Counted from the first letter of the stretch, positions 26,562 to 35,765 are shown. The stretch is 64,000 nt of DNA from CAUPWF01 sp036656795 (GCA_036656795.1 JAVXHR010000006.1:1-64000); one strand, 5' to 3'. Program-made: numbers and translations. The notes: a model not told the origin generated them from the sequence alone.

Positions 26562-27210
26562 AGTATTAATCGCAGATGATCAGGAGTTAATAAGACAAAG
26601 TCTTGAAATAGTTTTAAACAATAGAGATGGATTAAAGGTTACTGAGGCAGTTGCCAATGGGCAAGAAGTAATCGCAAGTATACGAAAAGAGTCTCCAGAT
26701 GTAATTTTGATGGATATTCGAATGCCTAAGATGGATGGAGTTCAATGTACAAAGATTATTAAAGAAAATCACCCTCAGATAAAAATTATTGTATTGACTA
26801 CATTTGATGATGATGAATATGTGTATAATGCATTAAAAGTTGGAGCCAGTGGATACCTATTAAAGGGAGTATCCATGGATGGATTGGTAAAAGCAATTTA
26901 TACTGTTCACAGTGGACAGGCAATGCTTAATCCCGATATTGCAACGAAAGTAGTGAAATTATTTTCACAAATGGCACAATCTGATTTTACCATTCAAGTG
27001 ATGAATCAAGGGAAAGAAGAATTAACAAAAACGGAGTGGAAAATTATCGAACAGGTAAAATGTGGTGCATCCAATAAAGAAATTGCAGATATCTTGAATC
27101 TTTCGGAAGGAACAGTACGTAATTATTTAAGCACAACCCTAAATAAATTAGACCTTAGAGATCGAACACAATTGGCAATATGGGCAGTACAATCTCAGAT
27201 AAATAAGTGA
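26554..27210 (+). CDS. NarL/LuxR-type response regulator
   Basis: 218 residues: a receiver domain with phospho-accepting Asp54 (ILMDIRMPKMDG) and a conserved switch lysine (about 104, GASGYLLKG), then a LuxR-type helix-turn-helix (about 150-215; SNKEIADILNLSEGTVRNYL). The ATG overlaps the kinase stop in ATGATTAA. It is the cognate partner of that kinase and probably activates the ribose-type transporter operon downstream. Confidence 0.95.
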   Translation: MIKVLIADDQELIRQSLEIVLNNRDGLKVTEAVANGQEVIASIRKESPDVILMDIRMPKMDGVQCTKIIKENHPQIKIIVLTTFDDDEYVYNALKVGASGYLLKGVSMDGLVKAIYTVHSGQAMLNPDIATKVVKLFSQMAQSDFTIQVMNQGKEELTKTEWKIIEQVKCGASNKEIADILNLSEGTVRNYLSTTLNKLDLRDRTQLAIWAVQSQINK

Positions 27211-27226
27211 TAGATGGAGTGGTGAT

Positions 27227-28540
27227 ATGAAACGAAAAAACAGAGGCCGGATGATTCTGATAGTAGGAAGTCTTATAGTTGTTGGAATTGGCACCTATAT
27301 CTACGAACTACGAAAGCCGATTGTATTGGAATTTGGAATGTTCGCGCAGAGTAACTGGGATGTGGCCAATGCAAATGGGTATGCAATTGTGGATAGAGCA
27401 ATTCAAAAGTTTGAAACGCAACATTCTAATGTAGAAATCCATTATGAAAGCGGAATCAGAAAAGATGATTATGCAGAATGGCTAGCAAAAAAAACATTGA
27501 AGGGGGAAACTCCGGATGTATTTATGATTTTATCAGATGATTTTTATAAGTATTCGTCTATGGGTGTTTTGAATAGTCTTGATGAATTAATTGAACAGGA
27601 CAAGCACTTTAAAAAAGAATATTACTACCAGTCTACATTAGATACTGGTACGTATCAGAATCAACAGTATGCACTTCCGTATGAAACAGTTCCGATGCTA
27701 ATGTTTGTGAATAAAACATTATTAGAAACAGAAGGATTTTGCGTACCGGAAGCAGACTGGACGTGGAGTGATTTAGAAGAAATTTCCCGAGCGATTACAA
27801 AAGATACCAATAATGATGGAACGATGGATCAGTTTGGAACCTATAATTATAGTTGGAAAGAGGCGGCGTATTCCAATAACGCAAAATTATTTGATGAAGA
27901 TGGTAAAAATGCATATTTTACGGATAGTAAAGTTATAGAATCCATTCAATTTGCAAAGCACTTAAATGATTTGAATCAAGGGAAAAAAGTAACACAAGAT
28001 GATTTTGATGGAGGAAATGTGGCGTTTATGCCATTATCTTTTTCTGATTATAGAACTTATAAGGCCTATCCTTATAAGATAAAAAAATTCACAAGTTTTA
28101 AATGGGATTGTATTACGATGCCTTCCGGAAGTAATGGAACGAATAAATCAGAGGTAAATACATTATCACTGGGGATGAGCAAGCGCTCAAAACATCAAGA
28201 ATTAGCTTGGGAATTTATGAAAACACTGACCTATGATTCTGAAATTCAAAGAATGATTTATCAATATTCACAAGGAGCATCTGTTTTAAAGTATGTAACA
28301 GATTCAAAATATGCGGAAAGTGCTCTGCGCAAAGACATGGAGGTCAGCGAGAAGGTTATTGATAGTCAATTGTTAAGCGATGTGATTGAACATGGAATGA
28401 TTACCCCTACTTTCAGTAAATACAAAGAAGCGCTGTCTTTAGCCGAAAGCCAGGTGACCAAGATTTATGAAGAAGAAAAGAACATAGACAGTTCAATGAA
28501 AATTCTTCAAAGAGATATTAAACATTTTTTAAAACAGTAA
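27227..28540 (+). CDS. Membrane-anchored family 1 solute-binding protein
   Basis: 437 residues of the family 1 (MalE-like) solute-binding fold. The N-terminus is an uncleaved helix (about 9-26) with no lipobox cysteine, so it is a tethered protein. Typical motifs include TPDVFMILSDDFYKYSSMG and SKHQELAWEFMKTLTYD. It follows the response regulator by 16 nt, with no permease genes next to it. Together with the anchored RbsB-like protein, it may be a second ligand-sensing part of the same two-component system. That role is an inference. Confidence 0.85.
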   Translation: MKRKNRGRMILIVGSLIVVGIGTYIYELRKPIVLEFGMFAQSNWDVANANGYAIVDRAIQKFETQHSNVEIHYESGIRKDDYAEWLAKKTLKGETPDVFMILSDDFYKYSSMGVLNSLDELIEQDKHFKKEYYYQSTLDTGTYQNQQYALPYETVPMLMFVNKTLLETEGFCVPEADWTWSDLEEISRAITKDTNNDGTMDQFGTYNYSWKEAAYSNNAKLFDEDGKNAYFTDSKVIESIQFAKHLNDLNQGKKVTQDDFDGGNVAFMPLSFSDYRTYKAYPYKIKKFTSFKWDCITMPSGSNGTNKSEVNTLSLGMSKRSKHQELAWEFMKTLTYDSEIQRMIYQYSQGASVLKYVTDSKYAESALRKDMEVSEKVIDSQLLSDVIEHGMITPTFSKYKEALSLAESQVTKIYEEEKNIDSSMKILQRDIKHFLKQ

Positions 28541-28545
28541 CACAC

Positions 28546-28592
28546 AATATTACATTTGTCATTTTGGAGATGGCAAATGTAATATTTTTTTT
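28546..28592 (+). terminator. Intrinsic terminator after the sensor operon
   Basis: A 13-bp stem (AATATTACATTTG / CAAATGTAATATT) followed by eight T. It ends the sensor operon and separates it from the transporter operon. Confidence 0.9.
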
Positions 28593-28710
28593 GTTACAAA
28601 AGGCAGGTGTACATGTGGAGAGAAAAGTATATGATGAATCCATATTAAATGAAGCATTATAAGTTTCATTTACACAGTAAACAGTTGCATAGTATAAGGA
28701 GGAAAAAAGT

Positions 28711-29694
28711 ATGAGAAAGAAAATTATCAGCGCATTATTATGCGTAGCTATGGTTTCTACTATGGCGATGGGGTGCAGCAATGGTGACAAAAAAGAAGCC
28801 AAAGATACTGCCAAAACAGAAAGCACAAAAAAAGACGGAGGATTTAAGTTTGGGTATACTTGTATGGATGGAACCAATCCGTTCTTCGTAACAATTGAGG
28901 ATACTATTAAAGAAAAAGTAAAAGCAGATGGCAATACATTAGTATCGGTAGATCCGGCAAATGATGTATCTCTTCAGATTCAACAGATTGAAGATCTAAT
29001 CTCTCAGGGAATTGATGCAATCTTCTTGAATCCAGCAGAGGCAGAAGGAATCCTACCTGCATTAGACGCATTAAAAGAAGCTGGCATTCCAATTATCAAC
29101 TTTGATACAGAAGTAGCAGATATGTCTTATGTAGCATCTTATGTAGGTTCTGATAACTTCAATGCAGGTAAAGTTTGTGGAGAAGATTTAGTGAAAAAAT
29201 GTCCAGAGGGTGGAGATATTATTGTATTAGATTCTCCAACTATGAATTCTGTAGTGGATAGAACAGATGGATTTTTAGAAGCTATTAAAGGAAAAAACTT
29301 TAATATTGTTGCACAACAGGACGCAAAAGGAAATCTTGAGAATGCAATGGGCATATCAGAAGATTTATTACAGGCACATGGAGATGTAGTTGCAATTTTC
29401 GGAGGAAATGATCCAACTGCACTTGGAGCTTTGGCATCAGCAAATGCAGCAGGAATTAAAAATTGTAAAATATATGGTGTAGATGGTTCTCCTGATATTA
29501 AAGCTGAAATTGCTTCAGGAAAATCTTTAATTGAAGGTTCAGGAGCACAATCTCCAGTTAGTATTGCTGAGAAATCAGTGGAAGTTATGAATAAGATTAT
29601 GGCAAAAGAAAAAGTTGATGAAAGATATCCGGTAGAGACTTTCTTAATTACGAAAGACAATGTTGCAGATTATGGAACTGATGGCTGGCAATAA
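28711..29694 (+). CDS. rbsB: Ribose-type ABC transporter binding lipoprotein (RbsB-like)
   Basis: 327 residues with a lipoprotein signal (Cys22 in MAMGCSNGDKK) and a type I sugar-binding fold. Motifs are GCTNPFF-like CMDGTNPFFVTI, the hinge FLNPAEAEG and GGNDPTALG. It captures the sugar for the RbsA/RbsC-like proteins. It is first in its operon, with AGGAGG before the ATG. The symbol denotes the family; the sugar could be another pentose or hexose. Confidence 0.9.
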   Translation: MRKKIISALLCVAMVSTMAMGCSNGDKKEAKDTAKTESTKKDGGFKFGYTCMDGTNPFFVTIEDTIKEKVKADGNTLVSVDPANDVSLQIQQIEDLISQGIDAIFLNPAEAEGILPALDALKEAGIPIINFDTEVADMSYVASYVGSDNFNAGKVCGEDLVKKCPEGGDIIVLDSPTMNSVVDRTDGFLEAIKGKNFNIVAQQDAKGNLENAMGISEDLLQAHGDVVAIFGGNDPTALGALASANAAGIKNCKIYGVDGSPDIKAEIASGKSLIEGSGAQSPVSIAEKSVEVMNKIMAKEKVDERYPVETFLITKDNVADYGTDGWQ

Positions 29695-29711
29695 AGTTAT
29701 TATGTAGTGTG

Positions 29712-29750
29712 GAAAAGTGCTTTATTCTAGCAAGGAATAAAGCACTTTTC
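29712..29750 (+). terminator. Hairpin between the rbsB- and rbsA-like genes
   Basis: A perfect 16-bp stem, GAAAAGTGCTTTATTC / GAATAAAGCACTTTTC, with a 7-nt loop and a T-rich tail. As in the CUT1 operon at 3191, it would raise the level of binding protein over the other subunits. Confidence 0.8.
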
Positions 29751-29791
29751 TGATTTTATAAGAAGAAAACTTGAGAAAAGCAGGTGATATT

Positions 29792-31276
29792 TTGAATGAA
29801 ACAACATTATTAAAAATGAATAATATTCACAAAACATTTCCGGGGGTATATGCACTGAATGCAATTGATTTTGAATTGAATAGGGGAGAAGTACATGCAT
29901 TGCTTGGTGAGAATGGTGCAGGAAAATCCACTTTAATTAAAGTGCTTGGGGGGATTTATATTGCAGACAAAGGTGAGATTATAATTGATGGAACCACAGT
30001 TACTATAGATGGGGTGAAATCAGCACAGGAAAATGGAATTGCAATTATTCATCAGGAATTAATATTGGTACCACATATGACAGTCGCTGAGAATATTTTT
30101 CTGGGACGCGAGTCTATGAAAGCAGGATTTATTGATAAAAAGAAGATGTTACAAGATGCTCAAAAATTATTAGATGAATATGATATGAATATTGATGCCG
30201 GAATATTGGTAGGAAGATTGACCATTGCACAACAACAAATGGTGGAAATTGTAAAGGCGATTTCTTATAATTCCAAAATCTTAGTTATGGATGAACCAAC
30301 GTCATCTATATCAGATAAAGAAGTAAACTTTTTATTTGAAACCATGCGTGTTCTTACAAAAAGAGGTGTTGGAATTATCTATATATCCCATAAGATGGCA
30401 GAATTAGAACAGATATGTGATCGTGTAACAGTTCTAAGAGATGGGGAATATGTGGGTACAAAGGTTGTGAAGGAAACAACAAATGATGAATTAATAGCGA
30501 TGATGGTTGGGCGTGAACTTACTAACTATTATACAAGGGATTACCAAGAATCAGGTGATATACTGCTAAAATGTGAAGGAATCTCGGACGGCCAATTGGC
30601 AGAGAACGTAAGCTTTGAATTGCGTAAGGGTGAGATTATTGGATTTGCTGGATTAGTGGGAGCTGGACGAAGTGAAGTTATGAAGTGTGTGTTTGGTCTT
30701 ACTCAAAAGACAAAAGGAGATATCTATGTAAGGGGAGAAAAAGTAGAGATTAAAACACCTGTTCAGGCGATGAAACATGGAATTGCATTAGTTCCTGAGA
30801 ATAGAAAAGTAGAAGGACTTTATAAAGTGCAAAGTGTACGATTTAATTCTACAATTGAAGTATTAGACCAATTTATCAAAGGGATTATGGTAAATGATAA
30901 AAAAGAAAAAGAAATTACACAAGAATATATTGATAAGATGGCTACAAAAACACCTACTCAAGAGCAGATAATTGGTAATTTGTCAGGTGGAAATCAACAA
31001 AAAGTTTTGATTGGACGCTGGTTGGCAACCAATCCGGATATTCTTATATTAGATGAACCAACCAGAGGTGTTGATGTAGGGGCAAAATCAGAGATATATA
31101 TGATTATGAATCAGTTAGTAAAAAGTGGGGTGTCCATTATTATGATCTCATCAGAGTTGCCTGAAATAATCGGAATGAGCGATAGGATATACATCATGGC
31201 ACATGGAAAAATGAAGGGATGTATTCACCACACGGAAGCAACACAGGAAAACATAATGAAGCTTGCAGCGGAATAG
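29792..31276 (+). CDS. rbsA: Ribose-type ABC transporter double ATPase (RbsA-like)
   Basis: About 494 residues with two ABC domains. The first has Walker A GENGAGKST and Walker B ILVMDEPTSSIS. The second has a degenerate P-loop (GLVGAGRSE), the signature LSGGNQQKVLIGRWL and Walker B ILILDEPTRGVDVG. This arrangement is characteristic of RbsA/XylG/MglA. I favour the TTG at 29792 (AGGTGA just upstream) over a TTG at 29771, which lacks a ribosome site; the resulting length matches the family. Confidence 0.93.
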   Translation: MNETTLLKMNNIHKTFPGVYALNAIDFELNRGEVHALLGENGAGKSTLIKVLGGIYIADKGEIIIDGTTVTIDGVKSAQENGIAIIHQELILVPHMTVAENIFLGRESMKAGFIDKKKMLQDAQKLLDEYDMNIDAGILVGRLTIAQQQMVEIVKAISYNSKILVMDEPTSSISDKEVNFLFETMRVLTKRGVGIIYISHKMAELEQICDRVTVLRDGEYVGTKVVKETTNDELIAMMVGRELTNYYTRDYQESGDILLKCEGISDGQLAENVSFELRKGEIIGFAGLVGAGRSEVMKCVFGLTQKTKGDIYVRGEKVEIKTPVQAMKHGIALVPENRKVEGLYKVQSVRFNSTIEVLDQFIKGIMVNDKKEKEITQEYIDKMATKTPTQEQIIGNLSGGNQQKVLIGRWLATNPDILILDEPTRGVDVGAKSEIYMIMNQLVKSGVSIIMISSELPEIIGMSDRIYIMAHGKMKGCIHHTEATQENIMKLAAE

Positions 31277-31309
31277 CCGTCTTAACAATTGCTATAGGAG
31301 GAAAGATTT

Positions 31310-32308
31310 ATGGAAGTAAAAACAAAAAAAACTGCTGCGTCATCTGGTTTTGGAGCTGCAGCAAAAGTATATTTTAAAGAAAACATGGGAATTATCATTG
31401 CCTTTTTGGTACTGTGTATCTTTTTGTCGGTATATCCGTCAACAAGTAGTTCTTTTTTTACACAGAAGAACTTATTTAATGTTTTAAGACAGATTTCAAC
31501 GAATCTATATCTGGCATGTGGTATGACAATGGTTATTATATTGGGTGGAATTGATCTGTCTGTTGGATCGATTATTGCGTTGTCTGGTTGTGTATCGGCC
31601 GGTTGTGTAGCTAGATATGGTCTTCCTTTGCCGGTTGCGCTGCTAGCTGGATTAGTTATTGGTTTGTTAGTTGGTGTATTCAATGGACTTGTGATATGTA
31701 AAACAACAATTCCACCATTTATTGTGACGTTGGCAACCATGAACATTGCAAAAGGATTTGCATATGTGTATACGGGTGGTTCACCGGTACGTGTAGTTAC
31801 AAAAGAATGGCAATTTGTAGGAGCGGGTTACATTGGACCGGTACCAACACCAGTTGTTATCTTGATTGTTGTATTGGTGATTACGGCAATTGTAATGAAT
31901 AAGACAAAAATGGGACGTCATATTTATGCAGTTGGTGGGAATGCACAAGCAGCAGAATTTTCTGGAATTAAGGTAGCCAAGGTTAAATTTTTTGTACATG
32001 CATTTTCAGGATTGATGGCAGGGCTTGCAGGTATTGTCTTGGCATCGAGAATGTATTCGGGACAACCAACAGCAGGTGATGGTGCTGAGATGGATGCTAT
32101 TGCTGCAGTAGTTGTAGGCGGAACCAGTATGGCAGGTGGAAGTGGCAAAATTGGTGGAACCATTATTGGTGGTCTAATTATAGGCGTACTAAACAATGGG
32201 TTAAATCTTTTAAATGTCAATTCATTTTGGCAGTATGTTGTAAAAGGAACTGTTATTTTATTGGCAGTATTTATCGACTATATCAGAAACAAAAATTCGA
32301 AACTATAA
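31310..32308 (+). CDS. rbsC: Ribose-type ABC transporter permease (RbsC-like)
   Basis: 332 residues, about nine hydrophobic segments. The signature GGIDLSVGSIIALSG (about residues 83-97) and AVVVGGTSMAGGSGKIGGTIIG near residue 265 are diagnostic for the RbsC/XylH/MglC permeases. It forms the membrane channel of this sugar importer. AGGAGG precedes the ATG; it lies 33 nt after rbsA. Confidence 0.94.
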   Translation: MEVKTKKTAASSGFGAAAKVYFKENMGIIIAFLVLCIFLSVYPSTSSSFFTQKNLFNVLRQISTNLYLACGMTMVIILGGIDLSVGSIIALSGCVSAGCVARYGLPLPVALLAGLVIGLLVGVFNGLVICKTTIPPFIVTLATMNIAKGFAYVYTGGSPVRVVTKEWQFVGAGYIGPVPTPVVILIVVLVITAIVMNKTKMGRHIYAVGGNAQAAEFSGIKVAKVKFFVHAFSGLMAGLAGIVLASRMYSGQPTAGDGAEMDAIAAVVVGGTSMAGGSGKIGGTIIGGLIIGVLNNGLNLLNVNSFWQYVVKGTVILLAVFIDYIRNKNSKL

Positions 32309-32360
32309 GATTTCCGAATGTAAAATTCGGATTATATTATCACTAGGAGGGAACAGACAT

Positions 32361-33242
32361 ATGTTAGTATCACTAAAAGAGATTATGAAAGACGCACAAG
32401 AAAAAGGATATGCAGTAGGTGCATTTAATTGTCCTAATTTAGAATCAGTCATTGCTATTATTGAAGCTGCGGAGGAAACTGAATCGCCGGTTATTTTAAA
32501 TTATGCGGAGGTACATGGCGAACTTATTACTATGGATATAATAGGACCTATTATGATTCGATTTGCACAAAAGGCAACGGTACCAGTATGTGTACATCTT
32601 GACCATGGCGAATCAATTGAAAGTTGCATTAAAGCAATTCAAATTGGATTTTCTTCTGTTATGATAGATGCGTCGGGAGTTAATTACAAAGAGAATGTGT
32701 CTATAACAAAAGAAGTGGTTCGTCTTGCTCATAGCGTAGGAGTTACGGTAGAAGCGGAACTTGGTCATATATTCTCTTCGGACAAAGGGCTTGGGGAAGC
32801 AGGGGAGATTGAGACAGCGGATACATTTGCATCTTTGGACGATGTTTACACAGATCCTGATATGGCAAAAGATTTTGTGGAAAAAACCGGTGTAGATGTG
32901 CTTGCAATTGCATTTGGAACAAGTCATGGAATCTACACGAAGAAACCGGTTCTGGATTTAGAACGAATCACAAAAATAAAAGAAAAGGTTGATATTCCAT
33001 TTGTAATGCATGGAGGGTCAGGGTTAAGTAAAGAAGAATTTCAAATAGCAGTAAAAAATGGTGTTCGTAAAATAAACTATTATACATATATGACGTTGGC
33101 AGGTGGTAAAGCAGTAAAACAAGCAATGGATATAAAAGAGGTAGATGACAATATATTTTTTCATGATATTCCGGTGCTTGCAACAAAGGCAATGAAAGAG
33201 AATGTAAAAGAGGCTATTCAAGTATTTGCACTCACAATCTAG
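32361..33242 (+). CDS. Class II ketose-bisphosphate aldolase family protein
   Basis: 293-residue zinc-dependent TIM-barrel aldolase. Asp81 and His82 lie in VHLDHGES; further metal ligands are in VEAELGHI, FGTSHG and VMHGGSGL. It belongs to the fructose/tagatose-bisphosphate aldolase group (FbaA/GatY/KbaY-like) and cleaves a ketose phosphate to dihydroxyacetone phosphate plus an aldehyde. In this operon it most likely acts on the phosphorylated form of the imported sugar. The exact substrate cannot be told. Confidence 0.9.
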   Translation: MLVSLKEIMKDAQEKGYAVGAFNCPNLESVIAIIEAAEETESPVILNYAEVHGELITMDIIGPIMIRFAQKATVPVCVHLDHGESIESCIKAIQIGFSSVMIDASGVNYKENVSITKEVVRLAHSVGVTVEAELGHIFSSDKGLGEAGEIETADTFASLDDVYTDPDMAKDFVEKTGVDVLAIAFGTSHGIYTKKPVLDLERITKIKEKVDIPFVMHGGSGLSKEEFQIAVKNGVRKINYYTYMTLAGGKAVKQAMDIKEVDDNIFFHDIPVLATKAMKENVKEAIQVFALTI

Positions 33243-33259
33243 ACTTTGAAGGAGGACAC

Positions 33260-34225
33260 ATGAACCAAAAAGGCATAGCAATAGCAGGAAATCTAATCAC
33301 AGATATTGGATATACCATAGACCAATATCCTAAAAAAGGGAATCTCACATGGATGTATGAACCTAAGGTACACACCGGAGGTGTCAATAATATATTGGTG
33401 GATTTGGCTAGAATGGACCCCAATCTTCCACTAAAAGTAAGTGGATTGATTGGGGACGATGAAAATGGTAAAGTTGTTCTAAATACATTAAAAGACTACC
33501 CCAATATAAACATTCATAATATTACAGCGAAAGGTCGTAGTGCAGTTACTTATGCTATGACGGAAAGAAGCAGTAAACAACGAACATTTTTTTATGATCC
33601 TGGAACAACGTTGGAGTATGATGAAACATATATAGATTGGGAAGTGCTTGATGCAGATATCTTTCATTTAGAATATTTGTTGTTATTGGGAACACTAGAT
33701 GAAGCTGATGATCAGTATGGGACCAAAGCTTCCAAGGTATTATATGAGGCGAAATCTAGAGGAATGAAAACTTCGATAGATGTTGTATCAGAAGAAAGCG
33801 TTCGATACTCACAAGTGGTGCTTCCTGCATTAAAGTATACGGATTATTGTATCATTAATGAAGTAGAAGCTGAAGGTGCAACAGGTATAAAATTAAAAAA
33901 CGAAGAAAATATTTTTGAAGAAAACATGTGGCAGGCGTTAGAAAAACTTGGGGAATTGGGGGTTCAAGAATGGGCAGTGATACATTCCCCTCAATGTGGA
34001 TATGGATTAAATTGCAAAACCAATGAAAAGGTGAAAGTGAAAAGTCGAGTGCTACCAGAGGGATATATCAAAGGAACCACAGGAGCAGGAGACGCATATT
34101 GTGCAGGAGTACTTTATGGCGCGTATAAAGGAACGAGTATTCGCGAAGCATTAGAAATAGGGGTACATTGTGCATCATGTTCTTTATCTGCAGAAGATAG
34201 CAATTCAGGAGTAGTACAATTTTAA
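33260..34225 (+). CDS. PfkB-family carbohydrate kinase
   Basis: 321-residue ribokinase-like enzyme. It has an N-terminal glycine-rich region (HTGGVNNILVDLARM) and the C-terminal anion-hole and base motif GTTGAGDAYCAG (Asp is the catalytic base). It phosphorylates a sugar with ATP. It follows the aldolase by 17 nt, so kinase and aldolase together would send the imported sugar into glycolysis. The palindromic repeat starts directly after the stop. Confidence 0.92.
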   Translation: MNQKGIAIAGNLITDIGYTIDQYPKKGNLTWMYEPKVHTGGVNNILVDLARMDPNLPLKVSGLIGDDENGKVVLNTLKDYPNINIHNITAKGRSAVTYAMTERSSKQRTFFYDPGTTLEYDETYIDWEVLDADIFHLEYLLLLGTLDEADDQYGTKASKVLYEAKSRGMKTSIDVVSEESVRYSQVVLPALKYTDYCIINEVEAEGATGIKLKNEENIFEENMWQALEKLGELGVQEWAVIHSPQCGYGLNCKTNEKVKVKSRVLPEGYIKGTTGAGDAYCAGVLYGAYKGTSIREALEIGVHCASCSLSAEDSNSGVVQF

Positions 34226-34287
34226 TTCAATTGGGGACGGGGTATTTTTCAAAAATACCCCGTCCCCAATTGAAAATACCCTGTCCC
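34226..34287 (+). repeat. GC-rich palindromic repeat, copy 2
   Basis: Identical over 62 bp to copy 1 (24168-24229), with the same perfect 24-bp arms around a central C. It lies exactly between the convergent kinase and desulfidase-like genes. It can act as a terminator in both directions. Confidence 0.9.
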
Positions 34288-34290
34288 TCG

Positions 34291-34941
34291 CTAGAGAAGT
34301 CGTAGACCATCTCCATCTTGAGTGGACTGTGACGTAGAACGATTGCTTGATTTTGTATTTCCATAGATAGGAATATCTACTAAAGAGGCATCGCAAGATG
34401 TCGTAGGCGATTTCTGCGGAAATGTTTCTAAGGAATAGAATTTAATTGGCAAATGTTTTTCGCGTAGCATTTCTTTTAACACATCCATAAAAATTCCGGC
34501 TTTATGTTCTTTTTTTAAAGTATGAAGTGTGTGCGATAGATTCGCATTTTGAGAAAAATCACCACCCCAATCCCCATCATAAGTAAAATCAATTCCACAA
34601 CTGGGACTTCCGTCAATTCCAATAATTCCAATAATTTCAAATCGATTTGGATAAGTCAGATATTCTTCTAATTGCAAGACAATTGGGGAAAGCATATCTC
34701 GGGCAGCTTGCCGAAAATAAGGAGTGTCAAATTGAGATGCGGCATGCCCCCAACGATTACTTCCATATAATAGAAATTCAGGACAGGGCAATTGAATCAA
34801 TTCAACGCCATTGTCTAACTGTTGTTTTAAAAATAGTCGTTTTTGTTTTCGTTCTTCGGCTTGTTCTATACTATTTGGATTTCGTAATTTTGCACTGTCA
34901 TTAAAAAAACAGTGACTTACAATTAAGATGCTTTGTTTCAT
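34291..34941 (-). CDS. TudS-related putative desulfidase (CD3072-like)
   Basis: 216 residues. Three cysteines, Cys11 (VSHCFFN), Cys53 (LPCPE) and Cys115 (GIDGSPSCG), match the DUF523/TudS arrangement that holds a [4Fe-4S] cluster, which removes sulfur from thiouracil in TudS. The GSPSCG motif is diagnostic. The start is the ATG complementary to 34939-34941, with AAAGGAG upstream. It is divergent from an ECF S-component, an association also annotated in Clostridioides difficile (CD3072/CD3073), which suggests a thio-compound as substrate. Confidence 0.8.
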   Translation of the reverse strand: MKQSILIVSHCFFNDSAKLRNPNSIEQAEERKQKRLFLKQQLDNGVELIQLPCPEFLLYGSNRWGHAASQFDTPYFRQAARDMLSPIVLQLEEYLTYPNRFEIIGIIGIDGSPSCGIDFTYDGDWGGDFSQNANLSHTLHTLKKEHKAGIFMDVLKEMLREKHLPIKFYSLETFPQKSPTTSCDASLVDIPIYGNTKSSNRSTSQSTQDGDGLRLL

Positions 34942-35145
34942 TATCAAAAACTCCTTTCCAAGTAAGTCCTATTATGATTACTGTATACTATGATACCATT
35001 ATTTTGATTCAAATGGATATAGAAAACTCCTATATCTTTATAAAAAATAGTGATTTCACATAGAAGTTGTTAAGTGATAAACTAGTTAAAGATATACATT
35101 ACATAATATTATTTCATAGGAAAGAGTGAGAAGGAGAAATAAAAC

Positions 35146-35703
35146 ATGAATAAAGAAATATCGAACACGACGAGGTTGATGCTATGTGGATTGGCAATTG
35201 CACTTAATATTGTCTTGGGATTAATTACATCAGCTTTGAAATTGCCATTGTACTTAGATACAATTGGAACTGTATTTATTGCAATATATTTTGGCCCGTG
35301 GTACGGTGCGGCAGTTGGAGGTGCAACTAATTTTTTGACAAGTATTATGAGCAATATTGCAGGAATGCCATTTATGCTTGTAAGTATCGTGATTGGATTA
35401 TTAGTTGGATTTGTATTTAGAAAGGTGAAATTCACAGCAGTCTCTGCATTGATTATGGGGTTAGTACTAAGCATTGTGGCACCATTGATAGGTACACCTA
35501 TTGGAATTGCAGTGTATGGTGGATTAACAGGTACCGTATCAGATGTTGCGGTATTATGGCTGAAACAAAGTGGATCCAGCATATTCACAGCATCTTTTAT
35601 TCCAAAAGTTGTAAATAACTTAATTGATAAAGTGGGAACACTTATGATTCTCTACGTAGTTATCAAAATGTTGCCGGGAAATTTAAAGCCAAAACAAAAT
35701 TAG
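35146..35703 (+). CDS. ECF transporter S-component (CD3073-like)
   Basis: A 185-residue membrane protein with about six hydrophobic segments, a size typical of ECF S-components. The segment IYFGPWYGAAVGGATNFL resembles the substrate-binding loop of this class. It provides substrate specificity and uses a shared EcfAAT module that is not encoded here. Its position beside the TudS-related gene suggests it imports the compound that gene acts on. AGAAGGAG lies upstream, and its stop codon overlaps repeat copy 3. Confidence 0.82.
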   Translation: MNKEISNTTRLMLCGLAIALNIVLGLITSALKLPLYLDTIGTVFIAIYFGPWYGAAVGGATNFLTSIMSNIAGMPFMLVSIVIGLLVGFVFRKVKFTAVSALIMGLVLSIVAPLIGTPIGIAVYGGLTGTVSDVAVLWLKQSGSSIFTASFIPKVVNNLIDKVGTLMILYVVIKMLPGNLKPKQN

Positions 35704-35760
35704 GGACAGGGTATTTTTAATTGGGGACGGGGTATTTTTGAAAAATACCCCGTCCCCAAT
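35703..35760 (-). repeat. GC-rich palindromic repeat, copy 3 (inverted)
   Basis: The same element in the opposite orientation, with 20-bp arms (35720-35739 and 35741-35760) and a half-unit GGGACAGGGTA in front. It lies between the convergent ECF and carbamate-kinase-like genes. With copy 2 it brackets the desulfidase/ECF pair as an inverted repeat. Confidence 0.88.
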
Positions 35761-35765
35761 GGATT

